Assembly: GCA_963969345.1 (NCBI GenBank)
Contig: OZ017767.1
Coordinates: 5,422,739-5,486,738 of the forward strand
Origin: Turbatrix aceti
Lineage: Eukaryota; Nematoda; Chromadorea; Rhabditida; Panagrolaimidae
DNA: 64,000 bases
Direction: 5' to 3'
Below are positions 32,901 to 43,700 of the stretch, piece after piece (within the stretch, counting starts at the first letter, position 1; every line of letters begins with the position of its first letter). The position numbers and the translations under genes were made by a program. Below the pieces are notes generated by a model that worked only from the letters and a program-made list of their open reading frames with translations, ran no database searches and was not told where the DNA came from.

Positions 32901-33913
32901 AGGAGTGTCTTTGAGCTCCAGGACGAGCCCGACTGGGAACTCCACGCCAAGAATTCCAATCCGGGCATGGTGCTGTCGACGCTCATGTTTATGGTACAGG
33001 GCATGATTAACACTGTGCACAAATCAGACGAACTCTTGCAGTCTGCGTACGATAAGGACAACGTGGTGAAGCAGATGGAGGACGCTGAGCGCCAGGTGAG
33101 TCGCTATTTTGTGTTTCTTTACCTTCAAGGATTTTTTTTCAGGGAAAGGAAAAAGAGAAGGAAAAGGAAGAGGCGATCAAGCAGCAGCAGGCGGCCCCGC
33201 CAGCAGCGCCTGCAAAGGCTGAACAGCCCTCTGGCTCTGCTCCGGCCCCTGCTCCAGCTCCAACAGCACCTGTCGCCAACGTGGCCAACCCGCTGGAAGG
33301 CGTTCTACCTCTCTTCGATCCCACGCGGCCTCCTCCACCCATCGGCAACATTCCGAACCTTCTCTGGACCCAGGGCCCACCCCCTCCGATCTCAGGCAGC
33401 GGCATTCCCTTCACCAGACCGGGTCAAATGCTCGCACAGCCGCAAATGCTTCCCGCGCATGCTCTGGGCATGCTGCCGCCGCAGCTCGCGCCCAACATGC
33501 CCCAGCCAGCGCCCGGCAGCGGTGGCGGCATGCCGATGTACCGCAACGACAACCGGCGTCGCGGCATGAACAACATGCAGCCAGGGGGCATGTATCAGAA
33601 CCGATCTCGTGGCAACTACGGCGGCAACTTCCGGGGCCAGCCCCACATGGGAGGCGGACAGATGCAGCACCGCTTCAACGGCCCCAACCGCGGCTATGAC
33701 AGGTACGATCGCTCGGGGCCTCCGCAGCACGACGACCGCGACCGTGATCGTGACCGTGATCGTGATCGCAGGCAGCAGCAGTACGCGCCACCGCCGCCAC
33801 AGGCCGAGCAGCCGCCACCTGCCCCCGCGCCTCCCAAGCCCAAGAAACCGAAGCGCGTCGTCGACGAGAGCGAGCTCTCCGAAGGCGAGATTCTCAGCAG
33901 CGACGAAGATTGA
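29958..33913 (+). CDS. Triple NADAR-repeat protein with Pro/RGG/RD-rich tail
   Basis: Six exons (29958-30070, 30428-31377, 31723-32098, 32154-32737, 32791-33095, 33143-33913) give 1032 aa. The protein contains three tandem copies of a NADAR (YbiA-like) fold. Repeat 2 is canonical: GILQPLSNYYKFRFE, SVEHYAYYRLF with Glu265-His266, then LLHNTGKAFLVETN and DDVW. Repeat 1 has SVLHYTYMML (Leu43 in place of Glu) and LLSTNDALLIVCD; repeat 3 has SPIHFVVAES (Ile471 in place of Glu) and LLETRDALLVYCA. Each ends with a similar G-x2-LM-x-LR helix (GFLLMWLRHE, GVLLMELRQK, GFILMELRRQ). NADAR enzymes remove ADP-ribose from guanine in nucleic acid. The tail has Pro/Ala-rich, Met/Gly/Asn-rich and RDRDRDRD segments and ends in SELSEGEILSSDED, typical of RNA-associated proteins. 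I infer a nuclear role in RNA or ADP-ribose metabolism. Introns 1 and 2 are filled by a GTTCG-rich repeat. AATAAA is at 33977. Confidence 0.85.
30090..30400. repeat. GTTCG-rich interspersed repeat, copy 1 (in intron)
   Basis: Intron 1 of the NADAR gene contains GTTCGCGAACGAA-type palindromes at both ends around an AT-rich middle, shared with copies at 31393-31715, 35955-36176 and 58790-58940. Confidence 0.65.
31393..31715. repeat. GTTCG-rich interspersed repeat, copy 2 (in intron)
   Basis: Begins AAGGATGGGCAACGGGCGTT and runs through TTTTTGTTCGCGAATGAACA to GAACGAACTCAAACCCAACC. It fills nearly all of intron 2 (345 bp) of the NADAR gene. Head and tail sequences match copy 3 and the reverse complement of copy 4. 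Confidence 0.7.
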
Positions 33914-33976
33914 TTGTATGATTTCTCATTGTTTGTAGCCCATTTGCAGTTCTTTTTCTTTGCCCAGCAGGGCTCA

Positions 33977-33982
33977 AATAAA
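33977..33982 (+). terminator. Polyadenylation signal of NADAR-repeat gene
   Basis: AATAAA 64 nt past the TGA stop; the F-box gene converges from the other strand and ends at 34111. Confidence 0.65.
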
Positions 33983-34110
33983 GTCCAACTCACTTTTTCA
34001 AACGGGGGTTTGTTTTGTATCTTTTATCGACCAAATAGTGAAGAAAAATAGGGACATAACCGTAAATTGTTAAACAAACGAAAGGTAAATTGTTGATGGG
34101 GCGGAGCCTG

Positions 34111-35545
34111 TCAGCCCCTGGCGAGGTGTCTTCTGAGCTCGGAGTGCGGAGTCGTTTCGACAGAGAAAAAGAGCTGGGCGGAGCCAGGAGAGGGCTCAAA
34201 GGTGAGTCGCATGGAGTCACCGGTCACCTCCTGCACGGTGACGTACCTGGTCAGAGGCTGAAGCGCGGACATCACCGCCACGTGGGACTCAAGCACCCGG
34301 CCAAACGACCAGACGAAGGACGTGGTGCTGGGATAGACCGAAGTCTGCGTGACTGCGTCGATGAAGGCCTAAAACAAAACAAATTATTTTTAATGCCTGC
34401 ATCTTCCAAGTCAACTCACCGCCACAGCCGCAAAAAGGGTCTTTGAAGAAATGGAAGTCACACAGTTTCGCAGAACCAGAGTCAGCGGGAGACGTCGGAG
34501 GTCGACGAAGATGCGCGCGATCTTGTCCGTGATTCCGAGTCGCTGTTCCGGCATCCGGGTGTAATCAACGACGAGGTAACGCAGGTGGCGGTTGAGTTGA
34601 ACGAATCGGTCGTCGAGGAAGAAGGTCTCTGCATCGTAGGGGGTCTGTGCGGGTGACCAAGCACAGTGGTTGAAGTCGATGTGCCGCACGGACCACGGCC
34701 GAAGCATGACCGCGAGTTCTGACGAGCTGCAACCAGGAACACTCGATTTTTTGTTCATAAACATAAACGTTTCGCAAAATTTTTTTACCCGTTTAAAAAA
34801 AATTAAAAATGCTCGTGAACGAACACGAACGTTCCCACACTCACCTGGTCAAAAAATGGCAATTGTAAAATCGCAGACTCTCGACTGGATATTTTATGGA
34901 GCGATGCAGAAACCGGATGACCTTCGGGGTGACACTGAGGCCCCAGAAGTTGAACTGCCGGGCTTGCAGGTGGCGAAGGGCGTGATCGATGTCCTCGATC
35001 GCGAGCGGGGTGATCTGACGGAAGCGTCGGATGCGCAGAATGTGCCCGGTTTCGATGTCCGCTTTCAGGTCGACGGAAAGCGCCACTTTTTTGGGCAGCT
35101 CTAGCGCGTGATTCTGGATGACCTCGTCCAGCGATTTGGAAACCAGTCGCAGCAGCAGAAGCTCGTCCGGCGAGACGTGATCCAGGATCCGGATGATCAC
35201 CTTGGCAGGAAGGTCTTCGAACGTAAACGTCCGTTTTTTGGTTTTTGGCTTCCGGGAAGCCAATTCGGACAAGTCTATTGACTTTTCAAGTCGGACGAGA
35301 AAGCTATCGATCGAGAAATTGGGATCGAGCAGAGCCGCTGCCGCTCCCGAGCACGAGGAGGAGACGGCGTGCATCGACGGCTTGGCAGAGGACTTGAGGA
35401 AGTCGCATTCTCGCTGGCGCTGGCGGAAGGACTGCGCCTTGCGACGCAGGTTCACAAAAGGCTTCGCCGCGCTCGACAAAGGCAGAGCGAACATGTCCGT
35501 CGGGTCCGCGACTGATGTGAAAACACGACGGGAAACAAACTGCAT
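34111..35545 (-). CDS. F-box protein
   Basis: Three exons (34845-35545, 34420-34726, 34111-34368) give 421 aa. The N-terminal third is basic and low in similarity. The F-box is clear at about residues 106-150 (FTFEDLPAKVIIRILDHVSP, then DELLLLRLVSKSLDEVIQNH). It is followed by a segment with leucine-rich and FTH-like character (PVESLRFYNCHFLT, SVRHIDFNHCAWS, HLRYLVVDYT), typical of the large nematode F-box families whose C-terminal parts bind substrates. The F-box binds SKP1 in an SCF ubiquitin ligase; the substrate is unknown. The last exon encodes EVTGDSMRLTFEP and ends in TGA. Intron 1 (118 bp) contains a fragment of the GTTCG-rich repeat (GTGAACGAACACGAACG). Confidence 0.75.
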
Positions 35546-35954
35546 TTTATTATTAAAAATGAGGGATATCCTATGAAAGGCCGTTTGCCTCCGTAATTAA
35601 ACCCGAATCGCATCGCGCATCTGTTAAAATTAAAAAAAATGTTCAGCGGTTATAGGCGACGAAAGCTGGTCCAGGGACAGAAAAAAGTCAATCTGGCACT
35701 TTGGAAAGAAAAGAAGCCAAAGCCGAGGGTCGTGTTTCAGACGAAGGCTAGCTAACAAGCGTGTTTGTTTGTCTACCGAGAAAGTCGGCAACTATAATAG
35801 CAGCGTGGGCAAACAAATCAACACCCAATCCAAAATTTATCTAATTTTCCGGAAAAATCGTAGTGACAAACATCCTCGGCCCCCGGCGGACAACAGTGTG
35901 AGTCACTCACTCAATCGTCACCTGTGGGCAGTGAAACACGCATAATCAAAACCA

Positions 35955-36176
35955 GGGATAGGCTAACAGTCGTTTTTTGTTCGGTAACGAACACAAACAA
36001 TTTGTTTTTAATTTTGTTCAAAAAATCGAACGAATACGAACATTTTTGACCGTGTTGAAATTTTGTTTCTCTTCGGAAACAAAATTTGACTTTGTTCGCA
36101 AAACAAATGCAAACAAATATTTAAATTTAAAAAAAAATTGTACGCAAACAAACGTGAACGTTCGCCCAACCTTGAC
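35955..36176. repeat. GTTCG-rich interspersed repeat, copy 3 (intergenic)
   Basis: Begins CCAGGGATAGGCTAACAGTC followed by GTTTTTTGTTCGGTAACGAA and ends GTGAACGTTCGCCCAACCTT. It is the only near-complete copy outside a gene, so its ends are the best guide to the element's boundaries. Confidence 0.7.
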
Positions 36177-36684
36177 CGATACGAGACCATCGATGCCGAT
36201 TCATTCCGGCTAACGACCGGACCTTCGTCGTCGTCGTCACCCCGGTCAATCGATGACTAACTAACTAACAAACAAGCCTCCTTGAGCAAAAAACACATTA
36301 CAGGCGAAAAATATTATACTAAAATGACCGTCACTCGTGCACAGAGAGAGGAAGTCTTTGACGTTTTCGTCCCGAGCGTTCGCCGTCGCACAATTACGCA
36401 AACGGACGTCGTCGTCGTCGTCCCAAGTGGCGCTGTTGCGCTGGGGGCAACACAGCTCGTTCTTCGCCGGGCAATCATCGGCGCGCCTCGCCTCGGTCCG
36501 GTCGTCGGTCACTTGTTGCGTCAATTTGACGAAAAATTCCGTAAACCAGATTTTTTAGGCTGTAAACTGGAAAAATAACTGGACGTTACGATTTTTTAAC
36601 GTTTTTTTTCAAAACATTACATAACAACGTCGAAAAAAAAACAAAAATCAAATTTATAAGGCTCGAAATAAGTATAACAACTTT
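36177..36684. other. No supported gene
   Basis: Spacer between the F-box gene and the 3' end of the SCC2-like gene; no conserved ORF or RNA gene recognised. Confidence 0.35.
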
Positions 36685-39600
36685 CTATACCTCTGTTTTT
36701 TGTCGTTTTGGTCTTCCTCGTTTCTTCTTGGGTGTCGAAGTCACGCGCACCGCCTGGGAACCTTGACTTCCCATAGAGTACAGTGCTATTCGAAACTGAA
36801 AAAAAAGAAGCTAATAATTTTCGTCAGTGTAACAAAGTAAAAAAAAAGCTCTCACGTCAGAAACTCGTTGGCACATTGTCCGTCGAAATTCTTCGGATAA
36901 ACCGTTATGCGCGCTTTGGCTGAGTTCCATTAACGCGAGTTGAGGGCAAAAAGCCTGGATGTCATGCCGGAGAGCGGGTTTCGCGCCGCATTTTGCTGGT
37001 TCTCGATGGTATTCGCTGAGTTTTCTACAAATTTTGATAACACCCTATTTTTATTATTTTTGTAGTGAAAACTTACGAATCAGTCAGTTTGTAGAGCTCT
37101 TTGAGGAAAATTATTACGTCAAAACAGAGGAGACTTCTGCAATTTTTCCGGAGAAAAGCACGGCATGGGCCGGCCTCATCTGGCAACCGATCTGAAAAAA
37201 AAGAAATACAAAGAAGAAAATAATGAAAAAAATTTAATTTTTTAATTTTTTTCTAAAATCGAAACAAAAAATATTTACAATTTAAAAATAATTAATAAAA
37301 TTCAAATTAATCATCGGAAACCCACCGTAAAGATTCTCGGGTTTAAATTCCTCTTCTTCAGCGACGTATTCCATTTCCGAGGTCTTGAGCAGGTACTTGA
37401 AATCGTAGATGACCGAGAGCCCGGTGCTTACCATGACTCTGTTGCACACATTCAACACAGCCAAAACGTCGTCCACAGTGGGATAAATCAGACTGGCCAC
37501 GTTGTCGAAGACGAAAACTGTGTCTGCGACATCCAAGATCCTCGATCCGAGCACTCCGTCCTGCGCAGTGTTCAGCAGAACATCGAGAAACGCATTTCGC
37601 TGAACTTTGGAGGCGTGGAGGACTTCGTAGACGGGTTGCAAGACGGCTGTCGTCAGAAGCGCTCGTTTCGGCATTTCGCCAGCTGGAAGCGCCGAAGTCG
37701 GACGCAGACCCCGTGGAAAGTCCGTGAGAGCGCGATGCAGCTCCAGCGAGTACAAAAGCCCGGAATGCAGCGTGCCGGCAACGATTCCTGCGCGCCTGGC
37801 TTCGGATGCCCTGAGCAGAGGGACTGCATTGGTCGCGATCCACGCGTGAGCATCAGTAGCCATGGCTGAGATCATGGAGACCGCGTTGAAGGGAGCAACG
37901 ACCTTCTGCTGGACAGCGACGCTCAGCAAAGCACTCACAGCCATGCGAAGCTTTTCGTGGGGTGAGAAATAACAAATTCTGAACGAAGACCAGAAATGTT
38001 CGACCAAAGACGACGAAAGCTGCATGAACAGGCTACTGGAGATATTCTCGCTGAAGTCGTGGCTGAGGTTGGCCGATTCGTCTGAAAAAACAAAAAAATG
38101 TTTCGGCAAAATAAAAAAATAAAAAACCCACCAGTACCAGCCTGAAAAATCTGCTTTCCTGCTTCGAGCAAAAACAAAGCCAAATTACGAAGAACCTGGG
38201 TTTTGAGAGCCACCTTGGAATCCAGAGTTGAATCCAAAATAGACCGATAAAGCTCGACAACTTCGGAGCGCTCAACCAGCGCTGCACACTTCATGCAGAG
38301 GTTTCCGAGTGCGCCCAGAGCAGCCAAATTGACATCGACGCAGGTCGTCTCGCAAAAAGTGTAGATCAGCTGGAAGATGTTCTCCGTCGGATCGCTGCTT
38401 GCGGAATCAGCAGACGCCACTCCTCCACCGTCTCGGCTCAGGAAGGAACAGTCGAAATCGATGTAGCGGAACATGGAACCGATGCAGCGAATTGTTTGCA
38501 CCAAAAACGAAGAATTCAGAAACAGCTCGACGCCTTGGTCTTGCTCGATTCTGTTCTTGGCTTCCCAGGCATAGTCTGCAAGTCCCAGACCCTTTTTAAA
38601 ATCAAAAAACCCCAAAATGAATAAAAACCTACTGAAAAATTCAACAAAAGTATTGAAAGCAGTCGGCAGGAAAGACGGCCACCTCCTGCAGTACGCCCCC
38701 AGGCACTTGACAGCGGACAAAGAAACCGCGGGATCCGAATGACCGACTTTGAGGCAGAGACTGTTGATGAGGGCAGGCAACGTCGGCTTCGCCTGAAATC
38801 GCACGATGGGCGCCGTTTTCGTGAGCACGTCGATCGCCAGACTCGATGCACGGATTGAATCGGGCGAAGGAGATTCAGCGACGATCAATGGCACCAGCGA
38901 CAAAGCGTAGGCAGCCATGAGATGGGAATTCGCCTTGGAAACCGCATCCAGCACCAGCAACGCGCAGAGTTGTCCTTGTCCTTGTCCTTGGCAGGAGTCA
39001 GAAGCCACATATTGGTCAGCAGGTGAGTCCGGGACACTGGCGGCGTCGGCGACGATTAATTTGATGACTTCGTGGACGTTGTTTTCCCAGTGACTCTAAA
39101 AACTCGGTGTGAAAATGAAAAAGCCTAAAAACAGGCTGGCGGCGGGCATAAATTTTAGAAAAAAAATAATTCACACGGTAAAGAGTAAAAAAAATTGTTC
39201 AAACATCAAAAAATTGAAAACAAAAAGTTTTTTATCTAAAAAAACAGCAAAATTTATTTTCGGGTTTTCTAGCCAGCCGAATTTTATACTCAATGAAAAA
39301 GAAAAATAAAACGTAGCTTACCTGCAGAAAGTCAGGCTTAAAAGCGATGGCGATGAAAGACTCGACGTAGCTGATCTGGCTAGTCGCAGAAGCCCGATTC
39401 ACGACATACATCAGCAGCCTGGTACTCTGACCTGCTCCAGTAGGATCCAATGAAGAAAATTTGAAAAAGAACGCCATCAGCGTGTCGACGACCAATTTTT
39501 GAACGTTTTCTTCCTTGTTGATGCAGGTCAGAATTCGGTAGGCAACGTCAGCGCGTTTTTCGTGATTTGGAAAAGCATCCATGAAGTTTCGAAACAGTCG

Positions 39601-39973
39601 AATCACTTGTTTCACCACCGAAACACTCGAGTCCTGAAAAAAAAACTTTTTTTGGAACGAAAATTGTTCAAAAACTCACGTTTAGCCTGTGGATAAGTTC
39701 GTTGTAATACTGGCCAATGGCATCCGGATCCCGGTTGAGCTTTCTGCTGATCAGACTGATAGCAATGCCTCTGACGGACACCGAGATGTCCCGAATTCTC
39801 TGCATAGCCACCTGAAGCTGCTGGGAATCCAAGAGTGCCGGATCGGCATCGACGGCGTGCACCAGATCCCGCATCGCCTTTAGCCGCTCATTTTGCGCCG
39901 TATTTGGACCGATAAGGTGCAGGTTCTCGGTAGCATCTACGGACGGTTCTCTGGATCGTTTCACACCAGGCAT
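36685..39973 (-). CDS. SCC2/Nipped-B/NIPBL-like cohesin loader, N-terminally short
   Basis: Eight exons (39680-39973, 39322-39633, 38633-39095, 38132-38575, 37326-38081, 37077-37191, 36856-37024, 36685-36795) give 887 aa. The first two encode the most conserved SCC2 HEAT block: RLKAMRDLVHAVDADPALLD, SVSVRGIAISLISRKLNRDP, IGQYYNELIHRLNDSSVSVV, then NKEENVQKLVVDTLMAFFFK. Further HEAT repeats follow (VKCLGAYCRRWPSFLP, ALGALGNLCMKC). The last exon encodes KKKRGRPKRQ, an AT-hook or nuclear-localisation-like tail. SCC2 loads cohesin onto chromatin. Vertebrate and fungal SCC2 have about 600 or more residues before this point, including the MAU2/SCC4-binding region; here the first ATG at 39973 sits only about 45 residues before the conserved block, and no further exon is visible upstream. 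Either the N-terminal part is encoded elsewhere, was missed, or has been lost. Splice phases agree throughout. Confidence 0.82.
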
Positions 39974-40365
39974 CAACTCAAATAAGCCCAAAACAAGGTC
40001 AACAACAACAAAAACAGCGAAACAACGTGATTTTTAAAACTGACTTTTTGTACCGTTTTATCAACAATCGAAGAAAAACCATTTTCGTTGCGAAAGCACA
40101 TTTGTTTAGTAACACATTTTGCTCGAATTTGGTATTACTTTGACTAAATATTATTTTATTTGGCGGCGTTTGTTTTACGTTGTTATTTTTTGTTATTAGA
40201 TTACGGTAGTTGTAGAAAAACAACGGTATGTTTGGCCTAGTTTGGTGTTTTTTTTGAGATTTTTTGTTTTTTTGTTCTGTCCCAATATAAAAAATCATAA
40301 TGCAAGTTTTTTGCCTTTATTTCTTTCTACCAGTGTACAACGAGGATGCATGATGATATTTGCCA

Positions 40366-40775
40366 TTAACTCTTTTGGGACGTTCGCATGCCAAAAGACG
40401 GTGGTGTGGGTGTAGATTGTAGTTTTTTGCGAAAAACATATCGACAGATGTAGTTCCGGTAGGGCTTGATAAACAGCAACTTGAGGACCGAATTAGTGAT
40501 AGGGAAGACAGATATGATCACGAACATGATGAGTGAGAGTGGAAGGAAGGATATGCCTAGCTTGAGCGCGAGCGTGAGTACTATGATAGGCATGATCTTG
40601 AGAAAATGAATGCAGATGAGTTTGGCCGTCAGGAGGCGGGCGAGCATCGTGTGCTGCTTCTGCGTCTGGACCGAGAGCGAATGCAGGTTGAGCTGCTTTG
40701 TGCACTCCCGAGTGCAGTGCCAGAACCCGATAGGGGGCGGGAAAACAGCCGGCAGGGTCGGAAGAATCCAAAAAA
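40366..40775 (-). pseudogene. Orphan 3' exon of a nematode 7TM chemoreceptor
   Basis: An open frame of 135 codons ending in TAA at 40366-40368 shows the end of a nematode serpentine receptor: a basic third intracellular loop (TKQLNLHSLSVQTQKQHTML), a TM6-like helix (LICIHFLKIMPIIVLTLALK), a TM7-like helix (LPLSLIMFVIISVFPITNSV) and the usual LLFIKPYRNYICR tail. A stop lies just upstream in frame and a weak acceptor (GTAAACAG) ends at 40776, so it should be a last exon. I could not find upstream exons for TM1-TM5 in the next 1.5 kb, so this is a fragment or a gene whose other exons I cannot recognise. The exact receptor family (str, srd, sri or other) is not decidable. Confidence 0.5.
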
Positions 40776-43700
40776 CTGTTTACAGCCTTTTAACGCCCGG
40801 TTAGACTGGAGGCGAGTCGACAAACCAAGCGAAACAGATGTCAACAAAGATCGCGTACCCTTTATTGTAGGTATTTCACAGGATATCATTCACTATTTCC
40901 CCGCGAAAAAACACACACACCTCGCAAAGCAGCCCAGGGCCCCCCAACCTCCAATCGACTTTTTTCTTTGCGTTTTTGAACCCAAAAGTGAAGTGAATAA
41001 AATAAATAAATTTTCTAGTCGGGTGGAAATCAACGCAGAAATGTACTTTTTTTCAAAACGTTGCGTGGAGCTTGTCTTGCTTGTAATTTGATGATTAAAA
41101 AGCACCAAGCAACGACCAGAGTCATTTCATGCCGTCGGAAGGCCACTTTGCAGATTTTATCCGTCTCATTTGCGGCGGTATCTGTAGTTTGCTTGCAGAG
41201 CAGGGGCTCGCGCACCACCCCCATGCACATGTCCTTCTACGGCGCGTCAAAGGCCCTGAGGGGCCGCAATCTCGGTCACAATATCGGTCGACGGGATAAA
41301 GACAAAATTTGGCTCAAGACGAAAAACAAATACGCGCCCGTGTTTGTTTGCCGTTTAGCCAAAATTTGACTTCCCCTACAAAAAGCCATGCGGAGGAGAG
41401 GAAACGAAACAATCTAGAATAATGAGCAGTCTCCAATTATCCGCTAAACCACACATTTTTACGTCAAATTATTCTCTGTGGCGTCTGTCGCACAGGCAGT
41501 TTTTTAATTTATGTCAAATTATTCGCGCTTTATTAATAACGAAAAATTAGGAAGTCTCGTTTTTTTTTCGCGGATGCGCATGCGAAAGACAGACGTGAAA
41601 CCGACCGTGGGGCGTCTAGTCGGCATTTAATAGGATACTATGTCTAGGGTTAATAATTCATCGACCAGTATAATGTAATGATTTACACACAAAAATTCGG
41701 TTGAATTACGGTTAGTGAGAAATTAGAATTTCTGAGGAACCAACCAGCTTTCAAATTAATTATCAGTTTAATTTTTTGTATTATTAATAGTTTTTTGGTC
41801 TGTAGAATGGCATTTCCAGGTACACCTGGAATAGAAATCACGGCAAAAAACATTCCCAGGAATTTTTTAAAAAAAGAGTGCGTTACAGGCACAGAAATAA
41901 ATTATTTTTATTGAAAACGAAAACGACGAGCCCTCCCTTTTTTCTGTGAATATGAATGGAATCATTGCCCTCTTCAACGACTACTACAGGTTGTAGAACG
42001 GCACGCAAAAAAGGTAAAAAAACAGAATGAATTACAAAATAAAAACAAGTAAAGCACACGGATAACAAGCCGAGGCTGTCTGTTGACAGCCTTTAAAGGT
42101 GTTCAGAAATTAGAAGCACTTCAAATTGAGATCATTGTACACCGTCTACGTAGCCAAGGCATACATGCATCTACGTAGTGGTCTTTTGAATTTGGTTTCG
42201 TCAGAAAAAGAGCAGAAGCTGTCAGACGATGAGCAAAGCACGCGTACGTCTAAATATCTGCCCGCCCTGTTTACTGGTGATAGATAGACTTCAGAAATTA
42301 GGGTCTTGGCTCCGTGGTTTGACGTCGGTCGTTTTCGGGTCTGGAGTTGTTGTGCGGCCGTCTTTGTCGTACTTAGCGCGCCTGTTTTGCTCCGGAGGGA
42401 CCGTTCAGCGATAGCAACGCAAATACAACGGTAAACAGTCGCTGCACTTTTTGGCCGAAGGACCCTCACAGCGAGGGCCGACGGATGCCGCGAGTGCAGC
42501 GGGTACATGCTGGAAAGGCGCCGGCCGGCGCGGCTCCTTTGCCAGAACCCGGTACAAAAAGTAAAGCAGGCGGTCCCCCCCGGCAATGACGTGATTGCTT
42601 TCTGCTTTATTCTTCCTGGCCGCTTATCAGCTCATCAAAAAGCGTCCTGCATTCATCCACAGGGGATTACCCGGGTTTCCAATTACTTCTTATCCTGAAC
42701 ATGACTTGAAGGGCATGCACCCAGAGCTGTTAGGAAGGGCTTAATCCTTTTGAAATTTAACCTGCGTGCCCGGGGATTTGCAGATCTGCTTTTTATGGAA
42801 AGTACTATACCGGATTTTTTTTTATGAGTCGGACTATAATCCGGGGCCCAGGGGAGGACAAGGCCGGACATGACTCGGGCGGATTGAACAATTGTTAATG
42901 AGCATCAATCAGGGGATTCTCGTAGCCTCGCAGACCGTTAACACCTCCAGTCTTGCAAGCATGCACATGCCTGGGTGCGCCTGGTCACAAACTCCACGGT
43001 ATTCCGGTTTATATTTATGACAAGTGCCAGGGGACAACAATTACCATTAGTTAGTGCACCACCGCAGTCGAGCACGCTAAGCGGGGCTAATGACGGACGC
43101 TTAATTTGAATTTTGAACTTCGAGCATGCCGATGTATTCTATTATTGAAAAGTTGTGTCACGCGGGGCTCAAAGAATGCAGCGTGATCCATAGTGCACGT
43201 ATGCGTGAAAAAAAACCAAGTTGGGAACTTTCCATATTTAGAAAATCAAAATTGGATTCTGGGTTCACATGTTCCTACAAAAAATCTGTAGGGGGTCTCG
43301 AAGCAGTACAACACCGTAATTTTTAACCTGAAGCACCAAAGTTGAAGGTATACAAAGTGCGCAACAAACAAAAGTACTTAAAATACAAAACTACAGAAAC
43401 CACGGTGCAATGACATTTGCACGCGTGGGTGACGGGAACGCAGATGCAGAAGGCTAAGTGAAGGATAACGATAAGACACGACAAGCGATATGCAGAGGGG
43501 GAAAACGTGGTTCTGCACATATTCGTCACGGACATTCGATTCAGGCACGCCCGACACGGACTCAAAAAGAATTCGAAATCCCAGGGCGGCATAAGTGGCG
43601 CGGGTACGAAAAATATGCAGATGAAAGAAAGGGTTTTATCTTATTTCAAGCCCCGAAAAGTTTTTTATTGAATTGAAAAAAAAATGGAAAAGCGCGTCGC

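Noticed and set aside
41683..41892. Hydrophobic minus-strand frame that might be TM1 of the chemoreceptor
   Set aside because: Very AT-rich, no proper donor, and the similarity to a receptor helix is only general hydrophobicity.
42146..42586. 146-aa minus-strand frame
   Set aside because: Not similar to any family I know, no flanking splice or promoter signals; likely chance.
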